Assembly (NCBI GenBank): GCA_016584495.1
Contig: WAID01000015.1
Coordinates: 496,001-560,000 of the forward strand
Length of the DNA stretch: 64,000 nucleotides
Source of the DNA: Celoporthe dispersa
Lineage: Eukaryota; Ascomycota; Sordariomycetes; Diaporthales; Cryphonectriaceae
Direction of reading: 5' to 3'
Part shown: positions 33,733 to 44,412 of the stretch, piece by piece
Numbering within the stretch: position 1 is the first letter of the stretch
Layout: every line of letters begins with the position of its first letter
Notes under the pieces: model-generated
What the model saw: the letters and a program-made list of their open reading frames with translations, nothing else
Databases searched by the model: none
Told to the model about the DNA's origin: nothing
Position numbers and translations under genes: made by a program

Positions 33733-36442
33733 CTAGACCAGTTTCTGGAGATACTCGTTGGCCTCAGCCCAGGCGTCCTGGGTACTCATCTCCCTGGCGG
33801 TCCAAGGTCTTGATGCCGGTCACAAGGGCGTCGAAAAAGTCAGTGAAGATCTCGATGTCTTCCCGGAAGTTGGTCGCCTTGGGAAAGTATGCCTTCGAGA
33901 TGGAGTCCATATCGCGGTATTCGCCCTCCTCGTTTGCCTTCTGTTCGAGGTATGTTCTGACCGCAACACCCATGGCGGCACTGTAGTTTCTGTTGGCGAA
34001 GGGGAGCCTGCACGCAGCTGTCAGTGTCTGTGGGAACCCGCGGTGCAGCAGTCGTGGTAGCAATCAGCCAAGGGGGGGAGAGGGGGGGGGGGTTGTGACT
34101 TACGCATTACCAATGTCGAAGTACTCCATCGGCTCTCGGAGTCTCTTCGACTTGTTGTTGAGGAGTAGGTGGGCAGCGATGGCGTCCACCAGATCTCGGT
34201 CTGCATCTCGAACAGCGGACAGCTGCGATAGGTACTCGAGCAAATCTTTCCTCAGGGGACCAGTATAGCCGACAGGCTCGTGTCTCAGCTTGAGCAGCAC
34301 AGCACAGCAGCTGACGAGCACCACGGACCCTTCCACGTCGCCGCCCGCCTCTTCATCCTGGCGCGGCCTGGCACTGAGCTGGTCGAACCTGATGAGCTCA
34401 AAGGCAAGCAGGAGCGCCTCGTACAAACCCGAAACCTTGGGGTTTTTTCTTCACGGTTGGCTCGAGCTCAGTCATGGCCGTGGCCAGGGCCTTTCCCCAC
34501 GACGTCAGCTCGTGCGAGTCATCGACATAGTCCCTGAGATGCAGAAAGCGCCAGATGACGGATGATACGAGATGATGTGATGAGTCCGCCCTCGATTTGC
34601 TGCCAGGTGTGGCGATGGTGTTCTTGGCGAACTCGGGCTTCTGGAGTGACAGGATCTCGAATGCCAGGGAACCCGCGCGATCCTTAGCAGCTGGTGCTGT
34701 GAAGCCCCACGTGGGGAAACTGCTGGGCCACCACCTTCTCCTCGATGTCCCAGGTGGCGACCTTTTGGGTTGGGAGACCGGAAGGTGCTGTTGCGTATGA
34801 TCGTCGTCTGCGCGTCTGCGAACCAAGCTTTCACCTCGATGTCCTTGTAATGCAGGCCCCGGTTGAGCCGGGGCACCACGAGCCCTAGTGCCAGCTCTCT
34901 AATGGGCAAGAGCTGGCTGAGGACGAGGTGTCTGTACTCGGGCGATGCGATCCCATCGAGCGTTGGCAGGACTGTCGTCTGGCTGTGGACGATCCAGCTG
35001 GGAAGTTGCGGCCCAATGAGACCGAACTCGAGATAGTGGAGGAGCTCCTCGGGAAGCCTAATGCCCAGGTATTCATGAGAGTCCGCGGTCAGGGAATCGT
35101 AGCTCTCAACCTCGACAGCACCACTCTCTGCGATGTAGACAAAGTGCTTCACAATCATGCGCGCCTTGCAGAACCTCTCAAACCAGTCAGGCTGCTCCTT
35201 TAGCAGGACGTCGTCAAAAGAGCTGCAAAGCTGCTTAACGTGCTTAGCGTTGGCCCTGAGCATATTGACAGCGTCCCGCACAGTGTTGGAGGGCTGCTGG
35301 GGTTGAGCCCGGGCCGGGAAGGGGGAAAGGAAGGAACAGCCAGTGATGAGAAGCGCGTCGACGAATATTGGCTCGTCAACACCCAGCTGACCCATCAACA
35401 CCTCCCTGGCGACAGCACTGAACTTGCCGGTTACCCAATTGATGTCTTGTATCACGTGATCCTTGATGGGATAGAGCAGAAGCTCGCGAGAACCCATGAT
35501 AGCGCCACACATGGTTTCGTTCTTGGAAAAGTACGCGATCTGGCAATGGTCAGAGGGAATGATCTGCGGACCACTAGAACTCAAATGGGATTCCTACCTG
35601 TGCGGCAGCCTTGAACGGTGCCACCATGAAGTGGAGGTCACGCTTCCTCAGGACGGACTGGAGGAGAGGATAGAGTGACTGCAAGGAGTATGCACCTAAC
35701 GCTAATCGTCAGCGAGCGCACTGGGACGGGGGCGAGCAATCTCCGTACCAGACCAGAAGCCAAAGCCCTCGACAGCTGGCTGTGCCTCGCCGTTGGAGTA
35801 GAGAGCCCAGGCGGCGTCGGCACCCGCGATGGCTTCGCGCCCAGTCCTCACTGACTGCTCGTACTCGCCCTTGACAGGACAGCCGTCAAAAATGAAGAAA
35901 GGCGTCGCGTCGTTGGCCTTCCACAAGTCCAAGTCTTCGCTGATATTCTTTTCAGCAGCCAAGAGGCCGCCCAGGGCGGTAACGAGCGGCTCCTTCTCGA
36001 GAATGCGGGCGAGGTAGTAGGTCGCGTCGACGGCGATGACATTCTCCCTCAGCTGGGAGGCCTCACCCGACCTGAACACACAACGAACGAGGGTCAGCAA
36101 GACGAGGGTGTTCTAGAGCAGGGCCGTATGCGCCTTTGTAGGGGACAACCGGGGATACACACGCGACAAATTGGTTGATGAAGGCATCATCGTTCTTTGT
36201 AAGGCCTGCAGATCCAGTCAGTCCGAGGGCCACAGCAATAATGAACGCGTCCGCCCGGGACCAGAGGTCGCGGGCAACTCCACGCGTAGGAGAGGCCCAC
36301 TGAATGTTGCCCAGGCAGGTAAGAAACCGCCGACTCAGGATCTTAGAGGGAGAGGAAGACACTGTGGTCGGAGGGCACGTGTGCCAAGTCCAACTGGGGT
36401 GCCAACAAGAGCGTAAACCGGGGATCGAGGCTTACCAGACAT
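33733..36442 (-). CDS. mkt1: Mkt1-type XPG/PIN-like post-transcriptional regulator, four apparent frameshifts
   Basis: Mkt1 is a nuclease-fold (XPG/PIN-like) protein that in yeast works with Pbp1 in cytoplasmic mRNA regulation. Six exons: 36442-36436 (only ATGTCTG), 36205-36163, 36071-35749, 35695-35598, 35539-34104 and 34007-33733. The assembled N-terminus runs MSGLTKNDDAFINQFVA to VIAVDATYYLARILEKEPL, then ATPFFIFDGCPVKG, SLYPLLQSVLRKRDLHFMVA and YFSKNETMCGAIMGSRELLL. The centre has PIFVDALLITGCSFL, EYLGIRLPEELLHYLEFGL and LPIRELALGLVVPRLNRG; the Mkt1 C-terminal domain has WRFLHLRDYVDDSHELTSWG, LYEALLLAFELIRFD, KLRHEPVGYTGPL and FFDALVTGIKTLD. Single extra bases must be removed at 34763-34766 (T4), 34717-34719 (A3), 34443-34448 (T6) and 33796-33797. 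With these, all phases close at 725 residues, the usual size. The true stop is then TAG at 33733. Confidence 0.9.
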
Positions 36443-39359
36443 GTCTGCCACCTAGGAGTGTCGAACAGCTCTAGGCCAGAGAGATACGGTTGCTGACAAG
36501 GTGTGGGCTGCGCTGTGCAGGGTGGCCGCCGGAGGCACTCGGAGCCCCTGGTGGTGATGCGCAAGGCAAATTCCCAGTCAAGCCGGCGCGCGGGACAACG
36601 GTATGTATTCTGTGTAGAGGGGAGCCGTCGCAGGCCAGAGGTTTATTGGCGCCGTGGGCGGACAGGAGGGCAGGCGTGTCGGTCTTGAGGAAGGGTCGTG
36701 TACGGTCGCAGCGTTGGAGGCGAGTGTATTTGAAAAGACGGGTGTGGTCGAACAAGGTCGAGGAAGTCAACGAGGGCGAGAAAAAAGAAAGAGAAAAAAA
36801 AAAGTCAGGGGTCGTGGAAGGAACGGTTCGAGCTTGTCCTGGCGGGCTTGGATCCAAAACGAGGGCCCAGGTCTATCAATCGTCTTTGACGAGAGGAAGA
36901 AAACGGAGACGGGCTCCGCCAGAGTCGAGAGCGTGTCTGGGCAGGTGGCAGTTGATCGAGGTAACCGATGACGTGTTGGCGGGCACCAGGAAGGAGGAGG
37001 AGGACGACGAGGAGGAGCAGCTGTCGAGTGCCCCGTGACCCTGCCCTGCTCTGCCTCTCTGCTCCGGCTTGGACGGGATCGCCTCTGCGTTGTTGAGCTG
37101 AGCTAAGCTGAGCTGCGCCGTGCTGAGCTTGCTGCTGCAGTGTTGTTGTGCTGTGGTGCTGTGTACGGTGGGTGGGCTGTAGTGGTGCTGTCCCTGACAA
37201 TGGTGGCTAGGAGCACTTTCTCTCACCTGCAACCTCTGGGAGCTCTTAGCCCTGTTTCTGTTTCTGGTGGGCGGCGGGCTCCCCGGGTAGGGGGGCTCCC
37301 GGGGGGATCACTTGGGTTGGAAGTCGGGGGGAGGGGGGTTCGCTGCAGAGGGCAAGCAGGGACAGGGGTTACCTCAAAACCCCCCCGGCTTAGTGCCCGT
37401 TCAGGGCCAAATACCCTGCAGCGCATCCACCAAGCTCCCGTCTCCTCCAAAACCTTCTCCTGCGGAGCGGATCATCTGCCTAACCGACCTCCTTCGTCTT
37501 CCCCCTTCGTTCACCTGGGGTTCTGCTCTTCATACCGCCCATCGTCTAATAGACACGAATACTGCCATGTATCCCAGCTGCAGGTCAGCTCAGCCAGCCG
37601 CCTTCGCACAACGGCCACCTCAAGGCTATCGAGCGAATGTGAGAAACCCCCTGCAGGATCCTTCACCATGCATTGTAGTACCACCCTCTCCCTATCCCTC
37701 AACAGACGGACTATGGTAGTAAATGATGCCTTCACCATGAACTTCGGCATTCTAGAAGGATGAAGATGGGCGTGACCACGTTATCAAGCTAGCAATCCTT
37801 GAATGAGTGCATATATGTCATTTACTAAGACAGCCTACGACTGACAGCGACAAGCTGATATCTAGGCGGAGCGGGCGACAGAGTTACTTCCATGACGGTG
37901 TCTGGCTCGTTGAGTCTGAGGATTTCTGTCCTTTTTCCGGGACGACGCATCAACCTGAGGAGTGAAAATCCGGATCGAGCGAGTGGCGAACATGCAAGAC
38001 CTTGTGGGATCTGGATCAATCAATGGCCTTTGTTGGTCAAGAAACCAGAGGGCTGTGCGTCTTGTCTATCTGCCTGTTTGTCTTTATCGCCCCATCCGAG
38101 ACCATCACGGCTCAGGCTTATTACCATTTTAGAAAACTCACAATCACATGAGATGGAGCCTGTTGCAATGTGCCCGAATAGAGCCTTTTCCCTCCTATAT
38201 CAGCTTGAAGCCTTTTTGTCTTGTTTACGGATTATCTTGATATTCTACGGTGCTCAGGGCGATTCTCGAGCACTCAGAAGATTACAAATATATTGATTGA
38301 TGCGGTCACATCTTTTTTCTTATCAAAAAGTCTTGATATTATTGTAGTATCTGATATACTCAGTAAATAAACTGGAATAAGCTGTATTAATCTAAAGTAG
38401 CACAACAACAATAATTTTCTTTACGTTTGCTAAATCTTTCTGCTCAGTATAAAATTCAGCGCCTATTACATAGAGATGTTTTGTGCGAGAACCAGAGTTA
38501 CTAGCCTGTGCGTGCTGGCAGCCACCTGCCCCACGGTCTTTCTGTTGATAGCTTCAGACAGTTGGCCTTCTACCCCTCCTTTCTTCTTCTACCCTCAGCC
38601 TTACCTTTACATTTCTCTTCTTTTCTTTCCTCCCCTTTCCTTTCATGCATATTCCCTCCGCGGACCCGTCACGACCTGGACTTTTCCCGCTTCCGCTCCG
38701 TCTCTGCAACCCCTATTGTTGCCTCCATTATTAATGTGGCCGATCCTGGTTTCCCTTCGTCCTCGCGGCGTACTCGAGGAATCGCCATTCTTGAGCCCCC
38801 TGACTATACCAACAATAGGTCTCTGCCAAAGCCCCTCTTCCATACTACCTTCGTTCGTAAGCCCACCATCACGGAGAGCACAATATGGAGTATTAGAGAC
38901 AGCCCGAGCTGCTCTAAGCGAAGATAGAGCCGCTGCTGTTAGGCCTGGAGCCGTTGGCTCGACAGAAGCTGGACGATACCCTAGGCCTTTTCCTAGACTG
39001 TATGCGGGCACTGGCAGCCCGCCTCCCTGGTGCTAGATCTATTCGCCCCTGATCCTTGAGTACCCTCTCCAGGAGAGCTGCATGGCAGACCTCACAAGAT
39101 AAAATGGCGCTGTCCCCTCTAGCATCAGCAGTCTACAAGCTTCACACCTAGACTTCTCTAGTCTATAAAGGGGAGTTTGGATATGAGATGGAAGGATAAA
39201 TGGCTACTAGACTGTATTGCGAGAAAGTGTCCGTGGTGATTTAGAGTTAGCTTGTTTTGAACAATAGATTGACAAGCCCTATCCATACTCACAGTGTGAC
39301 AATGCCCATAATTACCTCTTGTCACCGTCATCCGTGAACCTCTACCAGCCCTTAAACTA
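36443..39359. other. 2.9 kb spacer upstream of mkt1, includes a TpA-rich island
   Basis: No gene could be supported. The left part is the mkt1 promoter/leader. A sharply AT-rich, TpA-rich island lies near 38285-38470, and short non-conserved frames follow (38476-39036). The right end holds the 3' flank of the first HET gene. Confidence 0.55.
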
Positions 39360-41008
39360 TCAATATATGACACCATTATATTTTTCTTGGAATTTGGGCA
39401 AAAGTTCCTTGGCCTCATCTGAAACATCCAAGTTCTTGCGAGCGATATAATCATCTCCGTCCCATCTGCACAGTCCAATGCGCTGGCAACGGGCTCTGTC
39501 AGCCTCGTCGTGCAGTATAAGCAAGCCAAAGAACTCTTCGAAAAGCCCCGGACGCCAAGTCAAGCCACCAAGTCTCAGGACCGACAATCTGCTGCTATCA
39601 AACGTGTCCAGCAACCCGCTCACAAATCTCTCTGTTCGGCGAAAGACTTCTGCCATGTTCTTGAAGTCGAAGTCCATAGGGTTGTAGTAGGGGATAGCGG
39701 GTTGCTCTTGACAGACATAATCATCAACAACTACCAAAAGTTGATCCGTACGTCGGTTGTGGCTCAAATTCCGAATCCTGGCCTTCCAGAATGCGATCAA
39801 GCTCTCGAAAGAGGCTATGCCGGCTTGGATCCGCGCCGTCCCGGGTGAGCGCGCATCCAGGACGCAATCGGGACAGCCGACATATCTTGGGCTCCAGTCC
39901 TCGAAACCGTCAGGAATCCTGGCGCTCTGCGTGATCTTCCACGTATCCCCCGGCTTGGGCTTTTCGACATGGAGGAATAGCTGTGCCAGAAAGGCCGATC
40001 TCATGTTGAGAGCGACCACAAATTCCTCCTTCAGCTCGCCTAGGGTGTATTGCCTTGAAGCATCAGCTCCGCGGCGCGCAGCTCCGACCTGAATGTTGTA
40101 CAGCGCCATGACGCCATAGATGCGATCAAGCTCGTCTGTCGCCTGCCGCCGGGCTGCTGTGGTAAATGATATGTTCGGATTGTTTCCCGCGATAAACATA
40201 TAGCCGGCGTGGCCAATGTGTCGTCTGGCGTCTTCTATGGCGGCTCTGGTCCCCGCGTCATTTTGGCCCAGCTCGCTGAGGCTCTTGCCTAGAAATACGA
40301 ATATAGTATTGAGGCCGAGTTGCATGAAGGCCAGAGTGTAGTGAACCGTGTCGGCGGTTGATTCTGCGACTTCCCCTTCGCGTGACATGAGGAGAGCGTC
40401 CTGGCGCAGGCCTTCTTCCTGCAGCGTCCAGAGAGACGAAAACCACTTGTCACCGAGGAGGGTCAGGATGGGCTTTGTTAATGCCCTGAGCGAGTTCGAG
40501 TCTGGTGACGGGCCATCGGTATTGTAAATCTCGCTTATGCTCTGATGATGATGCCAATTCTGCCGCACAACATCCGTGGGTACTGTCCAGAGCCAGACAA
40601 ACCCCATACCCGCATTCGCGAAGATACCCGCCTGCCTGCCGACTTCCTCCATCTTGACGGCATAATTTTCTTGATCGATGCACGCGACGTCGATCCATAT
40701 GAACCGGTTGCCGCTGATTTCTCGCGTCCGCCGTATCATCTGCGAAAAGAGCTCGACGGTGAAATACCTGGGATCGATAGCGGGGATCTGCCACGTTATA
40801 CCACGTACACCGAGACGCGCGGCGTCGGGCGGGGGTTCTTGATAGCAAAACGACCCCAGGTGTACGATATAATGCTGTACGAAGGCTCACAGACGCCGTT
40901 GTACACGTTGCCATCCTGCCTCTCAAAGGACTCCATGCTGATGGTATCCAAGAGACGTCGTGGCCAGAGCTTTTCGACGTGGCCGCGGTACCTGTACCAA
41001 AAATCCAT
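39360..41008 (-). CDS. HET-domain protein 1 (heterokaryon incompatibility type), one apparent frameshift
   Basis: HET-domain proteins mediate non-self recognition and cell death in Pezizomycotina. The ATG at 41008 gives MDFWYRYRGHVEKLWPRRLL; an upstream in-frame extension is Pro-rich and not HET-like. The HET domain shows YSIISYTWGRF, then ITWQIPAIDPRYFTVELFSQ, RFIWIDVACIDQENYAVKME, IFANAGMGFVWLW and WFSSLWTLQEEGLRQDALLM. The 320-residue C-terminal part (ATDELDRIYGVMALYNIQVG, EFVVALNMRSAFLAQLFLHV) has no NACHT, ankyrin or WD repeats, so this is not an NLR-type HET. One missing base near 40805 (between RVSVY and GITWQ) breaks the frame; adding it gives 549 residues with stop at 39360. No intron is needed. 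It is head-to-head with a second HET gene, 617 bp apart. Confidence 0.87.
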
Positions 41009-41625
41009 CTTGACGGGACGCGGCGGCGGATCCAAGATGGCCAGCCCTGGTGCTTGACTGTACGCTGGACTGTCGCTTGTATATTCGTGGAAGAGAGAAA
41101 AGGGAGAGAGATTCGCGATGACGAGAGAGAAGGCATTGCGGGGAAGGGGAAAAGAATGGGGGGGAGGGGGGGGGAAGGTGACTAGAGCGTATACCACAGT
41201 AGGTCTTACAGAAGAAGGGCAGGAGCAACCACACGTATCAACGCCCTCCATGGCGCTCTCCACTTTTGCTTATTATTGATATGCAGTGACTCTGCCTGAG
41301 AAGTAATGCTGCAAACCGGTACATCTTCTGTCACCGTTTTTCTTCTTCTTCTATTGATAGCAGGCTGGTGATGAGTATGGCGACAAGCTATTATTCTATA
41401 GAAATTGGAAAAGTATCGATGCTCTTCACCCGCTTTTCTAAAGAGCTTTAAGTCTCAAGATTTTGGAACACAATCGAGCGATATATTACCTGTCTGAGTG
41501 GTAGGTTTGATCAGGACTGATAAACCACTCCCACTTCTTATTTCCATTTCTTTTTTTCTTCTCTCTCCTCTTGTTCTCTTCTTCCCCAAGGAAGTTTGAT
41601 CTCGTGCAACAACCCACAGCCCGCC
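41009..41625. promoter_or_regulatory. Bidirectional upstream region of the HET gene pair
   Basis: 617 bp between two divergent HET-domain starts. Poly-G/A tracts (including nine G at 41166-41174) lie near the left gene, and a CT-rich run near 41545-41585 precedes the right ATG, the typical fungal leader composition. No specific sites identified. Confidence 0.6.
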
Positions 41626-43904
41626 ATGGCCAGCCCAGACTGCTCCCTCCTCGCCCGCCTCCAAGCCAGCCCGGACTTCTTCCACCCCATGAACGACATC
41701 AGCGGAGCGAGCCCCAGCGCCCCACGCATCCTCGTGCCCCCGTTCAACGCCCTCCGACGCTGCGCCTCGGCCACAGGCTGCGAGCTGTGCACCGTCATGA
41801 CGTCTGGCTCGGCGCGGAGCTGTCTAGCCGCACAGCTCTCGCCGCGCGAGCTCGAGAGCGTGTCTCTGTACCTGTCGCGGGCTATCATCAGCTTCCACCA
41901 GCGGGTTGGGCTGTACATGGGGACGGATGACCTGCTGCCTCCCAAGTACTTTTTCCGGATCCCGAGCCCATGGAGTAAGTAATGATTCAAGCTAGCAACC
42001 AAAAGCACGAGACGATATTTTAGCAGCACTCTCCCTTCTTATCCTCCGCAGTGGCAAGAAAAGAAAAGAAAGAGAAGAAGAAAAAAAAAGAGGAAGACTC
42101 AGTGTGTGATGTATTATTCATGACAATATCCAAAAATAGAAGACGTAATGGCCCCGGTGAGCTTCACCCACCCCCCGGCACACAACGAGCTCATCTCCTG
42201 CTGGATGTATAACTGCCTCGAGAACCATGCCAAATGCCGAGCATCCCAGCACGGCAGCTTCAGGCCCACGCGCCTCCTGCAGACAGGCTGCTTCCCGGCC
42301 AGCAGAGACCTCAAGCTCGTCGAGCGTCCCGCCGGCCCAGCCGACAGCGTGATCGTCCCCTACGCAGCCCTCAGCCACTGCTGGGGTCCCCCTCCAAATG
42401 GCCCCTCCGAACCCTCACGAGAAACATCCAGGCCCACAGGGACCGCATCCGCTACGCTGACCTGTCGAGGACATTTCGGGACGCCGTCGACATCGCGCCG
42501 CAGCTGGGCGTCTCGCACCTGTGGATCGACTCGCTCTGTATCGTGCAGGACGACGACGACGACTGGAGGCGCGAGGCCGCGCTGATGGCTGAGGTGTACC
42601 GCGAGGCGCACTGCACCATCAGCGCGCTCAGCTCGGAGGACGGAAACGGCGGGTGTAGGGTCAGCGCGTCGTCGTCCCGGGAGGCGCCGCCGCTGCCGCC
42701 GCCGCCGAGGTGCGTAGACGTGGACATGGGCAGCGGAGGGTGCCGGGTCCGGCTCGTCGAGACAGCTGAAGGCCCAGACAGCTTCCAGACCCCGCCCGCC
42801 CTGCACTGGGACGTCGAGTACGGCGACGACCTGTTCAAGTCCCGCCCCTGGGCCCACCGCAACCCGCTCCGCACCCGCGCCTGGACCTTCCAGGAGCGTG
42901 AGCTGTCCGTCCGCGCGGTGCACTACTCCCAGTCCATCCTGCTGTGGGAGTGTCGCTCCATGAGGGGCTCGTCAATCATCCCCCACGATGTGGCCAGGCG
43001 GTACGACGAGTTCCGCCCAGACCCGGTCGCTCTCGTCCCCGCCGAGGACCCAGGTGCCGCGCTGGGCAGAGACCACTGGTACGGCAAGGTCGAGGACTTC
43101 TCCTCGCGGTTCATGACCAAGGAGTCTGACAAGCTCGTTGCCCTCGCCGGCTTCGCGAGGGAATTCCGGCGGGAGGCGCTGGGGCGCGGGGGTGGCGGGG
43201 CGTATCTCGCCGGGCTGTGGAGGGAGCACTTCCCTGGCTGTCTGATGTGGAGGGTGAGGCGGGATCTGAGGCTGCCTGGCGATAGACATCCCTTTGCGGC
43301 GTTTGAACCGCGGCGCCCTATGGAGTACAGGGCGCCGAGCTGGTCGTGGGCCTCGCTGGACGGCGAGATCACCTATGCGAGCCAGAGGGTCACCAGGCAG
43401 ACGGAGGAGGGAGAGGATGGCGAGGCACCTGGTGAGAAGCTCGTGTCCAGGGTTGAGCTGGAGGAGACGGACCTTGATCCGACAGAACGGGGCTTGTCGT
43501 CAGTGCCTGACGACGCCTCGATCACGGTCTATGGCCAGACCACGCAGGCCACGTTCGAATATCACCTGGCTGGGGCAGATGCTGCGGCTGCTGGCGAGTG
43601 CAGGAGAGAGCTGCGCAGCAAAGATGGCCACGTGATAGGTTACTTCTATCCCGACATCATGTTGGAGGTCCGGGGCCTCGGGCAGGTCTCTTGCCTGGCC
43701 GTCTGCGATGAGGCTGATGCCTCGGTCGATCTCCCTTCCGATCTGGAGGTGGGCGGGGAAGACGCATTCCGTGAGAGCTTGATGGGTATAGCACTCTCAC
43801 CAGTCCCAGGAAGGGCAGACGTAAGCAGGAGAGTCGGGTTGACGCGCTGGATGAACAAGTCTGCGTTCGAGGGTGTCAGGTCAGCTGCTGTCAAGATAAT
43901 CTGA
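41626..43904 (+). CDS. HET-domain protein 2, one apparent frameshift
   Basis: Two exons, 41626-41974 and 42140-43904 (165 nt intron), encode about 704 residues. The N-terminal 115 residues contain a Cys-containing segment (LRRCASATGCELC). Exon 2 starts KDVMAPVSFTHPPAHNELIS and then has the classical order for long HET proteins: CWMYNCLENHAKC, PTRLLQTGCF, VPYAALSHCWG, ADLSRTFRDAVDIAPQLGVS, HLWIDSLCIVQDDDDDW, YREAHCTISAL, RTRAWTFQERELSVRAVHYS and WSWASLDGEI. A missing G in the run 42383-42386, directly after SHCWG, breaks the frame; restoring it joins the two halves. A Pro/Ser/Gly-rich insertion lies about 30 residues after the WIDSLC motif. The C-terminal region is of unknown fold. The first gene of the pair is a different, shorter HET type. 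Confidence 0.88.
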
Positions 43905-44412
43905 GGTTTCCGGACGGATGCTTTCTTAAGGGAGGAGACCAGAATCCATCCAAAGGACCTCAGCGCTGAGCGACCAGGCGCCGTGTTGTTGCGATAATTC
44001 CTATTAATTGTGTTTGCTAGATGTGACCAGCCTTCTCTCTCTGCCAGGCAGTATGCTCATCAGTTTCTGTTTCCCCCACAAGGCCGTGTGCCCAACCCTT
44101 CAACGGTGACACATCCTTAAGGGTTACTCTAGCATTTGCAAGAATAAGACCTAAGACTCGTAAGAATTCACTTTTTTTTTTTTAAACCGCCCACCATATA
44201 CCATTTTTGGTGCCGTCGTCCCGAAGTCCAAGCTCGAGGCAATCCTGTAGTCACTTTCCCACACCTCCCCTCCTTGCAGAGCATCTGCAGACATTTATTT
44301 GCCTGCTCCGTACAAAAATAAAGTCAACTGCCGTGGGGCCTTGTGTCCTTTCTAGGACCGTGCAGAGAAGATCCTATCACCTGCCGGATCAAGGGTCTCG
44401 GGCCCAGAAGCG
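43905..44412. other. Convergent 3' spacer, no gene seen
   Basis: It carries the 3' ends of HET gene 2 and the Ies1 gene. A T11-A3 tract lies near 44171-44185. No supportable frame. Confidence 0.6.

Noticed and set aside
36490..37038. Arg/Gly/Glu-rich frames upstream of mkt1
   Set aside because: No ATG in good context, no conserved motif, and they overlap the first intron region and leader of mkt1 or purine-rich simple sequence.
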